Shown: positions 60,652-64,000 of the stretch, one piece after another | Layout: each line of letters opens with the position of its first letter | Position numbering within the stretch: the stretch's first letter is position 1 | Source of the DNA: JAGOBP01 sp964550855 | GTDB taxonomy: Bacteria; Chloroflexota; Anaerolineae; Fen-1058 | Assembly (NCBI GenBank): GCA_964550855.1 | Contig: CAZKBQ010000005.1 | Coordinates: 51,147-115,146, forward strand | Direction of reading: 5' to 3' | DNA length: 64,000 bases | The notes under the pieces: model-generated | What the model saw: the letters and a program-made list of their open reading frames with translations, nothing else | Told to the model about the DNA's origin: nothing | Database searches by the model: none | Program-made: the position numbers and the translations under genes

Positions 60652-61818
60652 ATGCGACTGCGAAATCTGCGGCAAGTGTTGGCGGTGGTGATCATCGGCG
60701 CGCTGGCGGCGGCGGCCTGCAGCGGGCCGAGCGAGCCGACGCGCGGCGAGCTGACGGTGTATGTGGGCGCGCCGTTATCGGGCTTTCAGGCCAACGGCGG
60801 ACAAACGGTGCTGGGCGGTGTGCGGCTGGCGGCGGAAGAGTACAACCGATCGGGCGGGCTGTTGGGCTACAAGCTCGTCGTCGTGCCGCTGGACGATGAA
60901 AGCGACAGCGATGTGGCTGTGTCGCTGGCCGAGCAGGTGAAGAGCGACGTGCAATCGGGCAAGCGCGTGCTGGGCGTCATCGGCCACTACAACAGCGGTC
61001 AGACGCTGGCCGCCATGGAAGTCTACAAGGATTTGCCCATCATCGTGATGACGCCCACCTCCAGCGAGCTGAGCCTGACGCAGAAAGGCTACACCAATTT
61101 CTTCCGCGTCAACGCCAACGATGCCACGCAGGCGCGCGTGGATGCCGCCTTCCTGTTCAGCGTTCTGGGCGCGAAGCGGGTGGCGGTGGTGCACAATGAC
61201 GATCCCTATGGCATCGGTCTGGCGAAGTTGTTGAGCGAAGAGCTGGCGAAGCTCGGCGCACAGGTCGCGGTGACCATTCAGGTCAAAGTGGAGCAGAACG
61301 ATTACGCGCTGGAAGCGCAGCAGATCCGGGCAGCCGCGCCCGATGCCATCTTCTACGCTGGGTACGAAGTGGAAGCGCCCTATCTGCGGGCGGCGCTGGT
61401 GCGCGCGGGCGTCTTGCTGCCGATGATGGCCAGCGACGGCGCCTTCTTGAGCGCGACGATTGACGAGAGCGATAACACCGCCGAAGGCATGTACATCAGC
61501 AGCTTCGCGCCGCAGCCCAGCTCCGTGGTGGACAAGGACTGGATCGCCGCATATCAGGCGGTGGAATATCGCAACCCCGATACGTACAGCATCAACGGTT
61601 ACACGGCGATGAAGGTGCTGGGCGAAGCCGTGAAGAAGGCCAACTCGATCGATTCGAAAGCGGTGGCGGATGCCCTGCGCGCGATTGATCTGTCCACCCC
61701 CATCGGCCAGATCGCGTATGACGCCAACGGTGATCTGCGCGCGGCCAACCAGCGCATCTACATCTTTCAGGTGCAGAAGGTGGGCGACGAGCTGCAGTTT
61801 GTGCAGGTGAAGCAGTAG
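60652..61818 (+). CDS. Branched-chain amino acid-type binding lipoprotein, orphan
   Basis: 388 aa. Lipobox AAAC (Cys about 23) after a signal peptide, then a type I periplasmic binding fold of LivJ type: LTVYVGAPLSGFQANGGQTVLGGVRLAAEEYN, VIGHYNSGQTLAAMEVY, VVHNDDPYGIGLAKLL, SINGYTAMKVLGEAVKKA. No livHMGF genes are in the window, so either the transporter is encoded elsewhere or it is a receptor. Closed by a terminator. Confidence 0.88.
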   Translation: MRLRNLRQVLAVVIIGALAAAACSGPSEPTRGELTVYVGAPLSGFQANGGQTVLGGVRLAAEEYNRSGGLLGYKLVVVPLDDESDSDVAVSLAEQVKSDVQSGKRVLGVIGHYNSGQTLAAMEVYKDLPIIVMTPTSSELSLTQKGYTNFFRVNANDATQARVDAAFLFSVLGAKRVAVVHNDDPYGIGLAKLLSEELAKLGAQVAVTIQVKVEQNDYALEAQQIRAAAPDAIFYAGYEVEAPYLRAALVRAGVLLPMMASDGAFLSATIDESDNTAEGMYISSFAPQPSSVVDKDWIAAYQAVEYRNPDTYSINGYTAMKVLGEAVKKANSIDSKAVADALRAIDLSTPIGQIAYDANGDLRAANQRIYIFQVQKVGDELQFVQVKQ

Positions 61819-61859
61819 CTGGATAGCGCGATAGTTGAGTGGTGCGGTGGTTGAAAGAG

Positions 61860-61890
61860 CCTCCCGGAGATCATCATCTTCGGGAGGTTT
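61860..61890 (+). terminator. Rho-independent terminator of the binding-lipoprotein gene
   Basis: CCTCCCGGAGA (61860-61870) pairs with TCTTCGGGAGG (61877-61887), loop TCATCA, followed by TTTTGC. Confidence 0.85.
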
Positions 61891-62006
61891 TGCGTGACGG
61901 GGTGCGCCGATTGGGCGGCGTGGCCTCAGCGCAGAGTGGAGAGCGATCCCACGAGCCTACCAAAACGTGGGCGTCCTTCGAATATGGGTGTGCCGGCGCC
62001 TCCAAC

Positions 62007-62037
62007 GGGCAACGTCGGCTGCAGCGCCGGATTGGGC
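62007..62037 (-). repeat. Half of an attC-like site after the BrnTA module
   Basis: On the minus strand, 10 nt past the BrnA stop, GCCCAAT (62037-62031) resembles an R'' core, and GGGCAACGTCGGCTGCA on the plus strand (62007-62023) is identical to 62753-62769 of the full site. The expected second arm was not found down to about 61900, so this copy appears truncated. Confidence 0.5.
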
Positions 62038-62046
62038 CGCCGCCGA

Positions 62047-62325
62047 TTATGCAACGGCCCTCTTGCTGGCGGTTTTAGACGCGGATAACTCTTCACGCAC
62101 AACCCGCCGCAGAATATCTTCGAGCGGTTGTTTGCGATTCTGAACGTATTCGCGTAACGCATGATTGATGAGGGTTTGATAGTTCCCGCCCCCCGCCGCA
62201 TGCACTTCCCCGCGGAACCAATCTAAGACATCATCATCGATCCGAATCGTGATCCGCGTTTTGCCGCGCGGCATTGGATCAATCGCGCCCCGCTTGCCTG
62301 TGCTGAAATCGTATTTGTTTTTCAT
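62047..62325 (-). CDS. brnA: BrnA-type antitoxin
   Basis: 92 aa. A ribbon-helix-helix antitoxin: PRGKTRITIRIDDDVLDWFRGE then YQTLINHALREYVQNR, followed by a basic C-terminus. It begins 3 nt after the toxin gene, the toxin-first order usual for BrnT-BrnA. It should neutralise BrnT and repress the shared promoter at 62599-62627. It is the last gene before a half attC-like repeat. Confidence 0.85.
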   Translation of the reverse strand: MKNKYDFSTGKRGAIDPMPRGKTRITIRIDDDVLDWFRGEVHAAGGGNYQTLINHALREYVQNRKQPLEDILRRVVREELSASKTASKRAVA

Positions 62326-62328
62326 AGT

Positions 62329-62592
62329 TTAGCCTTTGTATTGTTTCTTCTCATGACTCTCGGCTTTCCGCGCTGAGATAATGCGAATGTGCGGGCCACG
62401 CCACGTGAAGACGACGACCAAGATTCTTCCCAACGCATCCATCCCAATCGTGACAAATCGTTCTTCATCAGGGTAATCGTCTGGAATGGTAAGAGCGTAA
62501 TCATCTGAAAACACTGTCGCCGCATCCGCAAAGTCGATGCCGTGCTTACGAGAATTGGTTCGGGCTTTGGCGGAGTCCCATTCGTAAGTCAT
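62329..62592 (-). CDS. brnT: BrnT-type RNase toxin
   Basis: 87 aa. Typical BrnT: YEWDSAKARTNSRKHGIDFADAATVF, then RFVTIGMDALGRILVVVFTWRG and RIISARKAESHEKKQY, which contains the active-site basic residues. BrnT is a ribonuclease of the RelE-like fold that halts translation. The predicted transcription start coincides with the A of its ATG, so it would be translated from leaderless mRNA. Confidence 0.9.
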   Translation of the reverse strand: MTYEWDSAKARTNSRKHGIDFADAATVFSDDYALTIPDDYPDEERFVTIGMDALGRILVVVFTWRGPHIRIISARKAESHEKKQYKG

Positions 62593-62598
62593 GAGGTA

Positions 62599-62627
62599 AT
62601 TGTATGCACAACCGTGCAGATTGGCAA
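62599..62627 (-). promoter_or_regulatory. Promoter of brnTA, predicted leaderless
   Basis: Minus strand TTGCCA (62627-62622), 17 nt, TACAAT (62604-62599). The -10 ends 6 nt before the ATG at 62592, placing the transcription start at the initiation codon; there is no room for a ribosome-binding site. Confidence 0.7.
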
Positions 62628-62674
62628 GAGGCAGGTTTCTGCGTCAAAATTTCAAGCCCGATGTGGAACGTACG

Positions 62675-62783
62675 GCCTAACGCCTGCGTTTCAGCCGCGT
62701 TGCCACCTACACGAACGACCGTGGTCAAAAATGCGGCTCAACTCACGCAGCTGGGCAACGTCGGCTGCACGCCGTTGTTAGCG
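62675..62783 (-). repeat. attC-like integron cassette recombination site
   Basis: Read on the minus strand: R'' CGCTAAC (62783-62777), L'' CAGCCGACGTTGCC (62767-62754), a 49-nt centre, L' GGCAACGCGGCTG (62704-62692), and R' GTTAGGC (62681-62675), a perfect GTTRRRY core. L'' and L' pair over 13 bp with one extra base in L'', the diagnostic extrahelical base of attC sites. The HigA stop codon TAA lies within R'', and total length 109 bp is within the attC range. No integrase is present in the window. Confidence 0.75.
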
Positions 62784-63098
62784 GCGCACCTGAAGTACGG
62801 GATGCGCTGCGAAGACTTTGACCTCTTTTTCAAGGCGACCTTCGAGTCGATCCTTTTCAACTTCCAGATCATATCGGGCTTGTAGGTTTAACCAGAAGCG
62901 CTCCGAGAGGCCAAAATAGCGTGAGAGTCGGAGGGCCGTGTCAGCCGTAATTGTGCGATTGCCGTGGACAATCTCATTGATGCGACGGGCATGCACCCCA
63001 ATGTCGCTAGCAAGTCGATACTGGCTGATGCCCATAGGCTTGAGAAATTCCTCAAGTAGGATTTCGCCCGGATGTACGGGTGCAAATTTCTTAGTCAT
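62778..63098 (-). CDS. higA: HigA-type antitoxin
   Basis: 106 aa. XRE-type helix-turn-helix antitoxin: FAPVHPGEILLEEFLKPMGISQYRLASDIGVHARRINEIVHGNRTIT in parts, then ALRLSRYFGLSERFWLNLQARYDLE. It starts 8 nt after HigB, the usual toxin-first HigBA order. Its TAA is part of the R'' element of the attC-like site, an arrangement common in integron cassettes. Confidence 0.92.
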   Translation of the reverse strand: MTKKFAPVHPGEILLEEFLKPMGISQYRLASDIGVHARRINEIVHGNRTITADTALRLSRYFGLSERFWLNLQARYDLEVEKDRLEGRLEKEVKVFAAHPVLQVRR

Positions 63099-63106
63099 AC
63101 TTCCCC

Positions 63107-63388
63107 TTAATGATAGTCCGTGATCTCAACTTCGTAGGCATCTCCGGCTCGCCATTCGAAGCACACGCGATATTGATCGTTAATCCGAATGCTGTATTGG
63201 CCTTCGCGGTTACCGGAGAGTTTTTCTAGACGATTGCCGGGTGGAACACGCAAATCATCCAGTCGTTCTGCTGCATCGAGTAAGGCCAGTTTACTCCAAA
63301 CCGCTTTGTGTAACTGAGCCGAAAATCGACGTGAGAGTTGGCGTGCAAATAGCCGCTCGGTTTCTTTATCGCGGAAAGACTTGATCAT
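63107..63388 (-). CDS. higB: HigB-type RelE-family toxin
   Basis: 93 aa from the ATG at 63388 (MIKSFRDKETERLF); an upstream in-frame ATG at 63406 would precede the -10 box and is rejected. It has the HigB pattern FARQLSRRFSAQLHKAVWSKLALLDAAERLDDLRVPPGNRLEKL in parts and ends SIRINDQYRVCFEW .. AYEVEITDYH. It is a ribosome-dependent mRNA endonuclease by family. Promoter geometry predicts a leaderless transcript. Confidence 0.9.
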   Translation of the reverse strand: MIKSFRDKETERLFARQLSRRFSAQLHKAVWSKLALLDAAERLDDLRVPPGNRLEKLSGNREGQYSIRINDQYRVCFEWRAGDAYEVEITDYH

Positions 63389-63394
63389 GCAGAA

Positions 63395-63423
63395 ATAATA
63401 GCGCATCGCGCCATTATTTGCAA
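63395..63423 (-). promoter_or_regulatory. Promoter of higBA, predicted leaderless
   Basis: Minus strand TTGCAA (63423-63418), 17 nt, TATTAT (63400-63395), ending 6 nt before the ATG at 63388, the same geometry as the brnTA promoter. Confidence 0.7.
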
Positions 63424-63840
63424 GTTTTGGCTGAAGTAATCAGGTATGCGTCGTCTGCGAGGGCGCGGCTAACTACGGCTTATGCGGCATCTTGCCTCAT
63501 AACGGCCTATGGACGGCCACTTGCCGCCTAACCCCCTAACTCAGTTAGGATTTTAGACGGCCATCACCCGGCACTGCACACAGCCGAGTCGCCCGCCGCC
63601 CAATCCGCAAAACAGCGTCTCTATTTTATGACCGGTTCAGCCTTCAAGTCAAGACCGCTGCGCCCTCGAAGACGCAGCCTCGATGCACTCGCGGCTGCCG
63701 GCTGCCAGCGATCATCGATCGGCCGGCTGGTGGGCCCGCCCGATCGTTTAACCTCGCTGTGGTACAATTCCGAACAGATCATCATTATCGGATTCGCCGG
63801 CAGCACGGCGAGTCCATCACATTAAAGCGAGGCCCTCCCC
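63424..63840. other. Gene-free region upstream of the cassettes and the oxidoreductase gene
   Basis: Contains the direct repeat 63472-63525, GTTAGGC on the minus strand at 63532-63526 (an attC/attI-type core that could mark the HigBA cassette boundary) and a small hairpin CCTAAC-TCA-GTTAGG (63535-63549). TACAAT at 63763-63768 is a possible -10 for the oxidoreductase gene. No ORF with a good start was found. Confidence 0.45.
63472..63525. repeat. Imperfect 25/27-bp direct repeat
   Basis: 63472-63496 and 63499-63525 align with most bases identical, sharing ACGGC-TATG, CGGC and CTTGCC. They are adjacent to the GTTAGGC core before the HigBA cassette. Confidence 0.6.
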
Positions 63841-64000
63841 ATGAGTATCACCGAATCGGAAGCCGGGCCTGTCCCGGCGCAGGCGGCCCGTCGGCCGCCC
63901 ATTGTCAACGATTTTTCCATCACCGTCGCCACCGTCAACGGCTCCGGCAGCCAGACGGCCAACAACACGCTGATCCGCGCCATCCACAAGATGGGCATCC
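63841..64000 (+). CDS. 2-oxoacid:ferredoxin oxidoreductase alpha subunit, 5' part
   Basis: The ATG at 63841 opens a frame that leaves the window after 53 codons. The start VNDFSITVATVNGSGSQTANNTLIRAI matches the gamma-domain beginning of KorA/2-oxoglutarate:ferredoxin oxidoreductase alpha subunits (usual form NDFSIRIATVNGSGSQ). It would oxidatively decarboxylate 2-oxoglutarate or a similar 2-oxoacid together with a beta subunit, presumably encoded downstream. The preceding Ala/Arg-rich 20 residues are an extension. Confidence 0.85.
   Translation, partial: MSITESEAGPVPAQAARRPPIVNDFSITVATVNGSGSQTANNTLIRAIHKMGI

Noticed and set aside
63107..63406. HigB start at 63406
   Set aside because: That ATG lies upstream of the -10 box of a well-formed promoter; the ATG at 63388 begins the conserved MIKSFRDKETERLF.

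Overview
The window looks like a chromosomal segment of a GC-rich Chloroflexota bacterium (Anaerolineae-like; the class is inferred, not proven). The reasons are extracellular proteins ending in a short x-L-P-[LI]-x-x-[KR] tail, an alpha-2-macroglobulin, TadE/TadG pseudopilins with Pro/Thr repeats, a MutL-like ATPase without glutamate mutase subunits, and 7-bp-period spacer repeats. I saw no rRNA, tRNA, CRISPR array, transposase or phage genes.

Layout. 1-2725: 3' part of a secreted PHP-type hydrolase. 2785-9600 (minus): glycan/nucleotide-sugar genes (DUF2723 mannosyltransferase-like, GT4, GNAT, GalE), a patatin and a zinc-phospholipase-C-like protein. 9753-14766 (plus): a winged-helix regulator, tandem-repeat operators, then a tight operon of a lysine 2,3-aminomutase-type radical SAM enzyme, a 20-codon ORF, two D-Ala-D-Ala-ligase-like ATP-grasp enzymes and a GNAT; this looks like an uncharacterised beta-amino-acid pathway. 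14809-23852 (minus): an OmpR-type response regulator, two secreted proteins and a TadE-TadG-TadE pseudopilin operon. 24090-39508: mostly standalone genes, including SIMPL and pentapeptide proteins, a lipoprotein plus giant alpha-2-macroglobulin, a RelE/ParE-type toxin-antitoxin pair between two identical hairpins, and a solute-binding protein fused to a seven-repeat propeller.

39684-48989 (plus) is an eight-gene, translationally coupled membrane operon of unknown function built around a MutL-like ATPase and a zinc-ribbon protein carrying about 23 copies of a PDWL-type motif. 49157-60582 (plus) is an envelope-stress-like cluster: an AAA-winged-helix protein, a receiver-histidine-kinase fusion, PspA, two membrane-anchored solute-binding-like proteins (one with a VWA domain), a TPR/zinc-ribbon membrane protein, a coiled-coil membrane protein, a PH-like protein, NfeD and an SPFH protein. 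An orphan Leu/Ile/Val-type binding lipoprotein follows.

62007-63532 (minus) holds two toxin-antitoxin modules (HigBA, BrnTA), each with a promoter that predicts leaderless mRNA. They are separated by a 109-bp element with the architecture of an integron attC site, although no integrase is present. The window ends in the first codons of a 2-oxoacid:ferredoxin oxidoreductase alpha subunit.
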